Shown here one piece after another: positions 21,326 to 33,900 of a DNA stretch of 64,000 bases. Source of the stretch: Hofstenia miamia (lineage: Eukaryota; Xenacoelomorpha; Acoela); contig SCFE01000019.1 of assembly GCA_004352715.1 (NCBI GenBank), positions 1,897,449 to 1,961,448 of the forward strand, written 5' to 3'. The position numbers and the translations under genes were made by a program. The notes under the pieces are model-generated. The model did no database searches and was not told where the DNA came from. It worked only from the letters and a program-made list of their open reading frames with translations. Numbering within the stretch: the stretch's first letter is position 1; each line of letters begins with the position of its first letter.

Positions 21326-23647
21326 ATGTGTGATCGAAATAAATTCGTGAATTTATGCACTGCACAATTTTGACAACTGTTATTAACAATATTTGCAATG
21401 AATACGAAAGCATGTATAAAATACACATACAACTACTAATTAAGTGGTTTGAGAAAATATGCTAATTTAAGAAATAAGTCAAAATTTCCTAATCCAGCAA
21501 GTTCAATAAATATACATAATTAGTGCTTCAAACATTTATTAAAACGCTATCTAAAAACATACTTATGTTATTCATATAAAGCAATGCTAAAAATTCACTG
21601 AGTATGTTAAGAGGCATATATGTCATAAATTGTGACAAATGTTTGAGCTAAACCATTCATCTCTAAAGCAAATAAACTATTACAATATTTAGAATTTTAG
21701 GACACGGCACATCTATTGGTGAATGGGCTCCCATGTTTCTTGAAAAATACTTCAAACTTCCTATACCTAATGTTCTGATCATCAGGAGTTCTAAAGTCCA
21801 TAGAACCAACAACTAACCTCAGCTATTTCTTTATTGTGTAGATAGAGAAATAAGGCCTATATTGAAATTTTTGATATTTGATATTTATGTGCAGCAGCCG
21901 TCAGGATCATAGTGCGTGCACAAAAATTCACGCCCCAGTGGGATTTTAAATGAAAAAATATTTGTTCCCCTATTTTAGTGCATTCAGAATTTAGATATCT
22001 TCAAAAGTTATGATAGTTCAAAAATTTTTTGCAAGAAACAATAACAGGTATTAAAAAATTCCTGCAAAGATTAGGGTTTAAATGCCCAGTTTTAAACATG
22101 CAAGCCTTGCGAATTAAACCGATTGGAAAACAATATAGGGAAGATCAGCTGTTAAACGTAAAACTACCACGAGTAGTCTCATATCTATATATACAAACCC
22201 GTAACAAATAAGCAAAGGGTGGCACTTTAAAATTAAAGAATATAGTTTAACAATTAACGGACTTTTAAAAATGAATTTCTAATCACTGGTTTTTAAACGG
22301 AGTAATAACAGCGCTTCGGACTGTGTACGCTCAATCACATGTTAGAGTTCCGCTGTCGTCAGAATATTAAAACAAGGAAAATAAAGACGAGCGGAAAAAC
22401 TAAAGCAACGGAAATTATACGAGTGTTAAGAAATCACTTTTCAGAATAAATCTAAGAGTAGAGGAAATAATACGTACTCCTGTCCTCTAAAGATGTAGCA
22501 TCAGCACATGTTAAAATAACATTGCAATTAAATCAATAAGCAACGAACACTTGCTGCAATCTCAAACAAAATAAGGAGCTAGTTATAAATTAACTCTTGA
22601 CCAATGCAAATCAACACCTTAGTTGTAGACCGGACAACCTCATAAGACAAAAGTCCTTGAACTCATTAATGAAAAATATTAGTTCTTTGGAAACTAATAG
22701 CATTCGAAATCACAAGTAATGCAAAATTATTACATAACGCATGTGGGTATCACCAGCAGTTCCACATTGTCAGAATATTTAAATTATGGTTTAGTCTAAA
22801 GGTGCAAATTCAAGCAAATTGCAAGCCAAAATGTTCTTCTTGCTAACATTTAATGTCAAAACTTCTGGAAATTAACAACCATTTTGAAAATGCGATTTTC
22901 ATAGAACAACATATCACCAAAGTTCCTTTCACATGCTTCCATTTCGAGAGGCATTCCTATATTGTTTAGAAGCTATGTTTTCTTTAGCCATACAAACCAG
23001 TAGTACTTGACAAGAGAATGACGCAGTATTGTTACACTATTCTGGAATATAATTTACTAATATGACAAAGATATACTACTACTTCGGCACAATACATCCA
23101 CTAATTAGGCCGATACCGCTATGAATTGCGAGTCAGAAATATTTTGACCAGTGTATGAAATATTACAATAAAATCATATTAAAATGAAAAATTATCCACG
23201 TTTCATTAAATGTGAACAATAAAAAAGATGGCAATTTCATACTGCCAATTGAAGGCTATTGGTAGTTGGTAATTGGTAATTAAGGGAATTATTTCGCTCT
23301 TGCACTGGTGCAAAAAGCCATCATGCTTGTGACTAATGTCTATTCGCATGAGCAATTGTTCTGTAATCTCTGGTTGCTCAAGCGGCTATAAATCTTATAA
23401 AAAGGATTTTACTTAAGATTGCTTTCCGTTAAGGAACAAAAATTTATTTTCAAAATGGCTGGTTTCTACGCAATTTCCAAATTAGACTCAAATTTTGAAC
23501 ATTCAGCAAACTATATTGACAACAAGAGGTGAAAAAAATAAGAGACTAGAACTATGCAGGGATTTTAAAACGACATCGTGAAAGTTTTACAAATACACAT
23601 AAAAATTATATCCTCTATTTTCATAAAGCTTTATAATCAGTGATACA
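21326..23647. other. Non-coding stretch
   Basis: 21326-21608 is the LINE-A flank that is duplicated at 19920-20202. The rest shows no gene or repeat that I recognise; the 60-codon frame at 22029-22211 has no domain. Confidence 0.4.
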
Positions 23648-24335
23648 CAGGGTGCTCTTTAAGTAGATTCCAAATTGAACTAAGGTCAATTAACATATAT
23701 AAAAACAATTAACATTTATTGTGTAGATACATAAAAAGCGTTATTGGAAAATTGCCTAAAACTAAAATCAACAAATACTAATAATAACAAGACTATTAGG
23801 TCGGCAAAGGCGAACATTTTTGGATATTGTTACCATTATTTTCACGACAGCTTGCAGTCGCTTGAACAAACTATCTATAGCTACTGCAGTAGTCTTTCGG
23901 GGAATGTTTGCTATCGCCTCTGACTCGAACAATCAGCTCTTCTTTTGTCCTTCTGGAATCCGTTGATATGCCATTGCATAATCAGAAATAATCTGGTCTG
24001 GGTGACGTGGTGGCCAAAAGTTGTGCTAAGTGTTGGCTAATAACGTGATCATTACCAAAATGTTGCAACAAGACCTGAATAACTTCATTAAAGGAATGAG
24101 CACCATCTTGCATGTAGACTGTAAAACTGAGTTTTTAAGCTCTCCCTAAATCAGGAAGTTGATCACAGTAGCATTCATCACTAACCATTCTTTGAAAAAA
24201 ACAAAGGTTGTATGACTATCACTTTGTCTAAATGAAGATGCATTGAAAGATGCGCTTTCGGCTGTTCTTCTAATCAAATAACACAGTTCCTGTGTTAATT
24301 GTGATATTTATATAAAAGTGTAATTAATCTGTGCA
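23648..24335 (-). pseudogene. Tc1/mariner-superfamily transposase remnant
   Basis: Minus-strand fragments, in changing frames, show the C-terminal half of a DDE transposase. VYMQDGAHSF (about 24085-24120) holds the second aspartate. HFGNDHVISQH follows, then WPPRHPDQIISDYA (about 23975-24015) at the position of 'WPPRSPDLxPxD', and a tail AVAIDSLFKRLQAVV near 23850. The element's left TIR may be CAGGGTGCTCTTTAAGTAG at 23648-23666. No matching right end was found. Several frameshifts make it inactive. Confidence 0.7.
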
Positions 24336-24998
24336 CAAGATCATTTCCAACATTTCTGGGTTATATATCAACCACCATCAATTGGCATCGGTTCTTTAAG
24401 CATGGAGAATCTTTAAGCAAATAGATTGTATTCCTAATCATTAATAACACTTGTTTATGCGATGCATTCTCATTGTGATATATTTACTCTTACTGCATAC
24501 ACGAAGGTGTTTAAGTAAAATAAGAAAAGGAACTGCAAATACCTTTAACTACGCGCTTCTAAATTAGGCAACCAAGATTTACTCTTCCGCATTTCCAAAA
24601 ATGCAGACATTATAGTGGCGATTTATTAGACTTAACCAGTAATGTTGAATTAGGTAGAATTATACATTGTTTATATCATCTTGTAGTTCACATTAAATAG
24701 ATTCCGTGCAAATGATGTCTTGTAAACTTTACTTGAAAACGATTCTTGATGTGCCCAAAGTGCGTATTAGTTCCAATATTAAAATTTTTAATAATCATAA
24801 TGTGAATAGAGCGAATTCAGACACTGGAGACTTACTGCTATGTGTAAGCTTAAAGGAATTTGAGATTGAAATGAGCAGTTTCTCGTTTTACTCTGTCCAC
24901 AACATAAAAAAATACATACAACCAATTTCAGAGAAAAATTGATTAAAATTTCCTTGACTTAAGTAGCTTTAGTCAATCATTTTAAGCCGTATGAACTA
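24336..24998. other. Non-coding stretch
   Basis: No gene supported. A 78-codon frame at 24706-24942 has no recognisable domain. Confidence 0.4.
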
Positions 24999-26290
24999 CA
25001 GGGTGGGCACAAGATATTAACAAAATTATTCATATTTATAGAAATAATAGTCATGACATAACATTAATTAAGGTATAACCGAATATAAGTAACTGAATGT
25101 TTAATAGCTGACAGTATTTTAGTTAGCGATGGTAAAGATGATTGATACTAGCCATTATAATTATGAATATCGAATTTTAGCTGCTTGTTGGTGGCATGAA
25201 AGCACTGAAACAAAAACGGATATGCAACAAATTCGTGAACGACTGCGTGAAAGATTTGATACTGAACCTCCGAGAGGTGAAAGAATTCGTGTTTGGGAGA
25301 CAAAGCTGTTCGAGAATGGGACAGTAAGAGCCGAACACCGGTCTGATAGACATTCATCAAGACATGAACATGTTGATATTGTGAGGCAATCTGAGGGATC
25401 TCCAAACACTTCGACACGTCGACGCTCTGCTCAAATTGGTGTTCCACGAACAACATTAAGATATTGAAAAGTGACCTGCAAATGAAACCTCACAGACCAC
25501 ATTTTGTTCAATATTTGTCAGATGCAGATTATGATTTAAGTGTTCAACATTGTCAAACGATTTTGTTGAGGTATGCAATTTAGCCCATGCAAAAAAGTTG
25601 TTATTTAGTGATGAATGCGCAGCTTATCTTTCATCCAAATCCAAGAATTTGTTCTGGTGGAGTAAAGAAAACCGTCATTTTTATGAACAGGTGGTTCAAA
25701 ATCCGCTTCATGTCATGGTCTGGGCTGCCATGAGACATAATCGACATTTCTTTTTCTTTCTCGATGGTGGTGTCAATCAACATTTCTATCAAAATTTAAT
25801 CAGGGACAAATTTATTCCAACTTTTACAGATGAGGGCATTTATCAGAATTGTTATTTCCAACAGGATGGGCTCCTGCCCACGCAGCTATTGCAACTCGTG
25901 ATTTGTTAAATGAAGTGTTTCCAAGTAAATGGGTAGGTAAATATGGACCAACACCATATCCACCAGGAAGTCCGGACCTTAATTAGTGCGACAATTCTTT
26001 TATGGGGAATTCTGAAACATCAAGTTATGTTACAAAATCCCAGAAGTAAGCAAGAATTGAAAGATGTTCTAAATGATATTCTGAATAACATTTCTACCGA
26101 TATTTTGGAAAGCATTAACAAACGCAATTTCCGGATGATTAAAAAATGTATTAACATTCAAGGTCAACAGGTAAACGAAGTAGACTCTGAAAGTGATAAC
26201 TACCTTAATGTTATGTAATGACTATCACTTCTATAAATATGAATATTTTTTGTTAATATCTTGTTTACATGGGACTTAGTGCTCACCATG
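24999..26290 (+). mobile_element. Tc1/mariner-superfamily transposon with TA target and nearly full-length dead transposase
   Basis: The ends begin CAGGGTGGGCAC (24999) and, on the other strand, CATGGTGAGCAC (26290). Both continue into CAAGATATTAACAAAA and a TATTCATATTTATAG stretch; the right end has about 17 extra bases. TA flanks both sides (24997-24998, 26291-26292). At 1292 bp it has the size of a complete mariner-type element, but the transposase is broken. Confidence 0.9.
25129..26218 (+). pseudogene. Transposase pseudogene (DD-D group with N-terminal helix-turn-helix)
   Basis: The start at 25129 (MVKMIDTSHYNYEYRILAAC) opens an N-terminal DNA-binding region ending SAQIGVPRTTLRY before a stop at 25465-25467. 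The frame then shifts. 25550-25909 carries the catalytic core: LLFSDECAAYLSS with the first aspartate, VMVWAAMRHNRHFFF, and NCYFQQDG with the second. After another frameshift comes AHAAIATRDLLNEVFPSKW, then PPGSPDLN and CDN with the third aspartate position (about 25920-25995). The tail is 25996-26218. It looks like the arthropod-type DUF4817/DDE_3 group within IS630-Tc1-mariner. At least three frame breaks make it inactive. Confidence 0.85.
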
Positions 26291-26787
26291 TAGAAGAGCA
26301 AAAGCCACTAAAAAGATTTGTCTAATTTGCTATAATTTAAATAGTATTCGAAGGACTTCCACAAAATTTAAAATGTGAAGATTCCTTTTAAATGTTTGAT
26401 CATTGAGATAAGTTTTGTGACCATATAAGAATTGTTGCACATGCAAATTTCCATTTCCTAATTGCATTTCTAAGTTTGATTGCTATTTGAAAGTCTTTAA
26501 CCCAATGTGAGAATCAATTGAAAATCATTGCATGTAAAGCAACTGTATTACTGAAGCCCTCAATTGGCTGCTCGTGTTTGCATAAATATTTGTTCCAGCC
26601 CAATGAAAATATTAAATCAAAAAATAATTTCGTTTTGTAAATACTTGATTATTACCCATTGAATACGATAACGAATGAAACGCATTGGAATAATGTGTCT
26701 GCAATACCATTAATACAACACCAAATTATAACAATAAAATAAAATTATTTTATTGAAAATTATTTAAAGGTGATTTGCATTACTTAC
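26291..26787. other. Intronic or downstream SSBP sequence
   Basis: On the minus strand this follows the donor of SSBP exon 13 (26787), so it should be intron. No terminal SSBP exon was found here or down to 21.6 kb. Confidence 0.5.
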
Positions 26788-27006
26788 GTTGTCATTAAAA
26801 GAAGGAAAGGACGAAGAGTTCATGTCTAAATCTTCACGTGGAGTTCCAGGACCACCTGTAGAGGACGGTGCAGTAACTGGAGAATTTTTAGGTAAGCAAT
26901 CTAAACTGTCGGAATTGCTCATTATTGCACTATGGGGAAGTCCACTGTTTGGGGGGACATCGGACACTAGAGACTGCATCGAATCTACAGGATGCCCCAA
27001 CGAAAA
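26788..27006 (-). CDS. SSBP2/3/4: SSBP exon 13: conserved C-terminal block
   Basis: A 219-nt exon, phase 0 at both ends. It carries [12 protein letters not shown] and [12 protein letters not shown], equivalents of the DGLPKNSP and PGTPRDD blocks of vertebrate SSBPs, and ends FPSFNDN at a strong donor (GTAAGTAA). Vertebrate proteins continue for only about ten residues. Confidence 0.95.
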
Positions 27007-30000
27007 CTAAACAATCAGAAGCATTAAAATGATGCAGAAGATACAATAATAGTGCACATGAAAATAAGTTAACACCAGTTTGATGTAACGAGAACGCCTA
27101 TTAAGCTGACGTCTCACAATTACCTTTCTGCATACAATGCCATTTTACTGTCTCTTTTCCCAATAGTAAAAGAATGAACTACCTGTAATTTAGATTCCTT
27201 TTTATGAAATCGAATTGATTTTGCTTTGAATTTCCTTGTTTTAGAGTAAATAATCGTTAACTGTGGTTTGATAAACAACGTAATTCCTTTGATAATATAA
27301 ACATTGTTTAGTTTTCTTTAACCACAATTGCCTTGACTACCGTGAGACGGGGAAGTAAATTTTTAGCATAAATTTTTCTTAACTAAGAAACACACAGCTT
27401 AGCACTATCCATTTTGACTAATCGTGAGACGCCAGCTCTATCTCATTTGTGAACTAAATGACCCTGCCATAATCCTTTAGAGTGATCAAACAATTATATG
27501 AGATTGTTCGGAAATTCAAACAATCTGTTTCGAGAAATTATTGTTGAAATTTAAAGCAAACGCCCTCACATATTTTCCATTGAAACTTTTTAAAAGCTGT
27601 TTATCTTTGATGATCGCGTAATAAAATAATAAGGGGATAAACGAAAATCCGTAATTAAAATCTCCACAATTTACTCCTCGGATATGCAGTTTGAAATAGG
27701 CCAAACTAGTGTTCTTCGAGACCAGAATTTTATTGATCACAGATTCATTGAATTTGGTCTCAGTCTTGTCCCATAGAAGTCAGATGCAATTTTCTGGTTC
27801 CACGTTGTCTGTGCCAAAATTGGTGCAGTAATATTCTAAAATCCGCGGTCCCAGTTCATGGTCACAAATCCCATTGGACAGGAACAGTAAATTTACTGCA
27901 GGCGCATCGTTCAGAAAGAATTATTTATGAGCAATGAAGCAGCCACTTCCTCAATAGACAGCAGAGATGGACATGGCTGTTACAATCCCAGTCAGGCTAA
28001 CGAAACTAAGGCTGGGGTGGTCCATTTAAATGACTGCGAATTCGATCCATTTTATGATCCTAACCAAAATTTTCTTTAATTTTTCGATTTTCAAGACCAA
28101 ATTTGGGTGTTAGAAATTTTAAATAAAATCTACACACTGAAATGGACAATGTAAAATTTCAAAATCAAATTGTTTATAAATGATATAGCATTAAAATTCA
28201 CTGAATTTAGGTGCGGTATTGAACAATTGTAAGTTATTTCAGCCGATTTTCCGATAGACTGACCCAAAGTCAACCCATATCCATCTCTGGTAGGCTAGCA
28301 ATAAAATCAAGGTTTTTTCAATCTAATGCTATTTTATTAAAAATGATGATTGAATGTGCTTCACATATCGGCATTTTACTAGGATAAATTTTTCTTCAGC
28401 AAAGAATAGAGGAAAAGAAATAACAGAATTCATCTATATATCCGACAAACTTTTAATACATTGAGAAAAATTTTATCTCCAAACCTTTGATAATCAAAAA
28501 ATGTTAAGCTCAGTGTTGATAAATAGCTATTAAGTACGAATATGTCTTACATTCGATAAAAATAGAATAAAAAGCTAATAAAAATATTTCCTTATTTAAT
28601 AAATACATCACATCAACATCAACGTCAATATATTTGTTCATTTGACTTTGATGCGAAAATGTATAAAGATCACAATTTTCACAAGCTTTTAACGTTATCA
28701 AACTGGAGTGACAACCAGTGATCCACTTTTATCTTCAAAAATAGGCTGTATCTATTTACTTCTAGTTGTTTTTCTTAGAATTTGTTTCTTTTTGTATATT
28801 GTTGCAACCTTTTATTTAAGTTTGAGTTTTGGTAAACAGAAGTGCAATTTTATTGTCCAAAATAAAACTACATTGTGATAAAAATACAAAACTTTCTGTG
28901 ACCAAAAGGGAAAAAAGTGAAAGAAAGAATTCCTCGAAGTTTGGCTGCGTTCTCTATTAGAAAAACGTTATTCTTAGGCAGAATATTCTCATTATGCCCA
29001 TGGGTTGGCAAATATTGCATGAGATTTTTGTTATGAAGAAAATTATGTTGTTCAAAATTACAGATTCACTAGATCGAAAATTATAAATTTGTTACACCTG
29101 TTATTATGCACAGACGACGGAAGGCGAAAATGCGTCTCTTCAAAAAATTTTGAGTTCATATTTACTTATATAGCTCCTACGATTAGACTTTCATCATGGG
29201 GCAGAAAATGTATATTTGACATAATTGTTTATATTTGTTTAAAAAAATCAAGTTTTAGCACCTTTGTCCATTTGCGAGGCCTACAGGTTTCTGGGCCGCC
29301 AATATTATTACATAATTACTGTACTTATCTAAGAACGTTGTCCATTTAAGGAAGCCTCTTGCAGCTCAAAAACTGGGTGAAGTGAAAGAGAAATAAATGT
29401 ACACAAAATTACTTGTCAACTAATAATAAAATCAAGTTAATTATTACGCAGACTTTGAATTACACAAATGCCATGTGTCTAAACCATTTTTATTACATTA
29501 GAAAAAATGATAATGGGGTACAGAAAGTGCCTTCAGTACAAACGCTTAATGTCGATCATTGTCAAAAGTTTGACGGCAGGCCTTGGTCGAACGAACACTG
29601 TTCAGATTTACATCGAACTCAAACGACCAACAATGTGGAAGATACACATGAATACAATAAAATGTAGACATTTCAAAAAATTTGCAGCAACAAAAATAGA
29701 ATTTATAGCCAGCTTCAGATATTCAAGACAGGTTCAGAATTCCATGCGCCTGTTCAAATGCTTTAAATTGGGAAATACGTATCTTTTATTAAGTTTCATT
29801 TTTACAAATTCACATATCCTTTCAAAACATTTGTATGTAGTTGGATTTTTCAATAATCTTTCAGTGCAGCTGTTATTACTAGGGAGCAATAAAGTGAATA
29901 ATCAATGAAAATTTCATATTAATTCATTGCAGTTGTTCGAGATGTATAATTAGTGATATAGATTTTCAGAAATTTTTATCACAGTATATGTGAATGTGTA

Positions 30001-30921
30001 ATAAAGTTTTAATCTTTATGTATTCCTAATCGATCTATATATCATTTAAACTCCCTATATATTAAAAAAACAAAAATCTAACACAGGATAACTATTTTTA
30101 TCAATAGTTATTTTACATGAGGGAAACGAACTTTTTGAATATGCTAAATAAGTAGATTTGTACTAGGCTGATTTTACTTTAAGATGCCATATAATTCTAA
30201 CAATACTAGAACTATATTATATCTTAAAAGCTTACTCCATTCATTGGTGTTGAAGATGGAGGGCCGTCTGACGCTATTGGCATTCCTTCGGCACTCATAG
30301 GAAAACCATGGCCACTCAAGGGCCTAATGAAGGGATCGTGACCTTCGACTAGACAGGAATAAATAATTTTCCTTAAGCAATTGCTTACCGGACTGTGGAC
30401 TTGGAATAATTGGTGTGCCTGGACCATGTGCAGGTGGACCCTAAGTAAAATATTATATGAACTATTTAAGGGATTTTTAACTTACCGGACTGACAGTAGA
30501 AGCGTTCGATTGCCATGGACGATTTCTAAATTTAAAAGTATTCAACAACAACTTCATTAACGTACAAGTTTAGTAGAATTTAGAAATTGTAAACTATATA
30601 ATGCAACTCACATTGGCATGTTCGTCATTGGAGGTCCAGGGCCCATTGTGGGATGGCGCATACCGGGTGGGAAATTGGGACTCATCATTCGAGGATGTGT
30701 CATTCTTTGCATTTGTCCCAATCCAGGGTGACCTTAATAAAATCAATATCAATAAAAATATGTTAAACGAAGAAGTGGAGTTGTAGATATACAAAACAAA
30801 AATATTAAACTTTGCCAATCTCAAAGCGAATAAATATAAATACTAAAATTCAATGTCACTGTAAAAATGTGACGATTATTTATTATATTAATTGAATACT
30901 TTTATAAATGTACTTCCCTTC

Positions 30922-30962
<41 letters not shown>

Positions 30963-33900
30963 TAAGAATGACCAAATCAATTTGAAGGGTTGCATACAGC
31001 CCACGATTAGTCAAATTCAAGTGTTTTGTATTCCTTTGTATGTCTCAGGATTGAAAAAATTAATACTAACAAATTACTTCCCCGATTAATCAAGGCAACT
31101 GCGGTTGAAGAAAATCAAACAATGTTTGATAGTTTAATTGTTGTCACATGAATGGGATTCCGTCATTTACCTAACCGCAATTAACGATAATTCACGCCAA
31201 AAAAAGGGAATTCAAAGCAAAATCAATTAAATTTCATAAAAAAAGAATCGTGTGATACGAAAATGTACTGTTTAAAATTACAGATAGTTCCTTATTTTAC
31301 TAATAAAGAAATGGGTAGCAAAATGGCATCGTCAAACTAACTTATTAAGACGATCTTAGCATAAGAGTCAATAACTAAATTTCAACTGTCGGAATGACAA
31401 AACAAGGCAATTTTGGATGCACGGAATCGATCATTTCCAATACAAATTCAAAAATATATGAGAATTAGTTAAAATTTATAACATGGAATATAGCAATTAA
31501 TACATCACCATAGTGATTAACCTCTAGCTTTATTTAAAATAGAGACGGCTGGGATTTAGAGTATGGTAATTTAATTTTTTGTTGATTTAAAATGAACGAC
31601 CTAATTTTCTGAGTAAATATACAAATGTACAGGCCAAAAAGTATTATCAAGTGCGCGGAGAAAGCAAAAGAAATTAAATCCATCTATGTAGCAGTGTAAA
31701 TTATCTATTGTCATTTGCAGCAAGGAGACGCGAGCGTTTCAAGAGTACATTACATTTCCCAACCGCCAATGGAAACTACGAGCAGGAGAAAATGACGTGT
31801 TCCCAGTGACGCAATACATTAACTCTTCCTAGTGATATATTAAAGAAGGAATTATTTTTTGCATTGAGTCGAAAACTTAAACAGTAATTCTATAAATTTC
31901 ACCAATAAAAGTTGTGTTTTAACAAAAAATTGATTTCATATTTGCACGTGTAGTATTATTTATTGAATTTAAATAATTGATTGTGAAAATGTTTAAATTC
32001 CTCTTACCTTCCCAAACAAATGCGCAAAAGGGGAGGGGTGAAGTTGCTCTTGTTTACGCTTTAAATACGACAGTCAATGAAAGAGTTACACTCCACTAAG
32101 TTCGTCGAAAATTTGTCTACAAATTAGAAATTGAGAGGAAAGTGAAAACTGCTAAACCTACTTCTACGCTTCTCCAATGCATGCTAACCTAGCTATGGAA
32201 TTAAAATTTTCTCTTGTCAGGTACATGAGCTAAAATCCATGGTCATTAGATGCGAAAGCAGTGCTACTAAATGTGATGCGTAAACAATAGTATGAGCTTT
32301 TTCAATTTACATTTTCCAGTCAAGCAATTACATTTATTTTATGGAAATTCTAAAGTCCTTACGTGAAAAGGTTGATGAAGGAGAAAAGCTTACATTTAGT
32401 GGAATTTTAGCGCTAATGTAATTTTCAACTAGTAAAAAATATCCGAAGCATTATTAAATTATACGAATAAAAGAAAGTATTTAGTAAACTTAATACGCTA
32501 AAACTATGATCGAAATGAAAAATACCAATTGCCTAACAATAGGAATATTTACATTATTGGCTACAGCAGTTGTGTACTAAAAATTTCGCATTATCCGATA
32601 TTTAAGAAAAAATGTTAAACTCGTTTGAATAATCCTACAAACTATTGAAACATGGCTTACTTTGAACGCATTTAAAACAATGTTAAAAATATTCAACTTT
32701 CACGCGCAAGTACAGAATAACGAATGTGTGAAACTCGCTGACGAATTGTTGCAAAACACCGCATGTGGCGTGGCATGAATTTGCTTCTGTTATGTGAAAG
32801 CAATCTACGATTAAAAATTATTTCACACAATAACACATTTTGCGATACTTGCTCATTTTTATTTATTGCTCGTAATCACGAGAATTCAATTCAATTAGTC
32901 GATTTTTTTGATTATAAATTATGGGGGCTTTCGGGATCCTTAAGTGCTGAAAACCAGTAGAATTTTAAACCTATATTAACTGTTTCAAATTTGTCAAATG
33001 ATGACTAAAATTATTGAAAAGTGCTAATCGCGAACAATTCATAAAGCGTAAGCATTCTCAGTCAGGAAAAATAATTTTATATTGTACAAATGTGAGTACA
33101 GTATCAAAATAGTATGCCTAGATGACAAAATGACCTTTGGGGACTACTTTCGCAGTTTGCATTAAGTAAAGAATTTAATTGAGTTCTTACTAAAAAAACT
33201 ACTGTTATTGTATAATTCTATACATCAACAACTTCATATACAAATTGCTTTAAGAAAAGCAGTTATTACTAAATTGCAACTGCCTTTAAATTAATTACAC
33301 TTGAGTAAGCCTAATATTCATAAAATAATGCTACTTAAGGTTTTTTAGAAACTCTAGGAATATAATATCGAAAGTAGTAAACCCTTTCAATGTTGCAAAC
33401 TTAAAAATTGCGGTGAAATGACCAGTATTGTAAGATAGAGGAACGGACATTCTAGACATCCTATGTACCTAAAAGGCGGAGGATCAAGATGTTTTTGAAC
33501 AGTGTGAAAAATGCTTTATAGTAATTCTAATTTCATTTTTCAACGAAATAAATGCAACCTAATCTAACATAATTACATGTAGGTTTCCTTGGTAATGTTT
33601 ATGAAGTTAATACTAACTATTTTGCAAAGTATGCAATATAGAATCATTAAAATGCTAAAATGTATTTTAATATGGGAATTCAATTAATGTTTAGCTACTT
33701 ATTTGGAATTAACAAAAAAGTTTCTGAATATCTCACTGACCAGTACATGTAGAATCAAGAACTGCCCAATTTCAATTCGTTGAACCAAGAATTTATGTAA
33801 AAAAGGATACTACAGAGTAAATCAGAATTAACAACTAAAATCCTAACCTATCTTTCATAATCAATCATGTTGTAGCTGGAGCTGATCTAGGAATGTTGGG

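Noticed and set aside
29413-29908. Overlapping 84- and 133-codon frames inside SSBP intron 12
   Set aside because: No domain, no splice context, composition like the surrounding intron.
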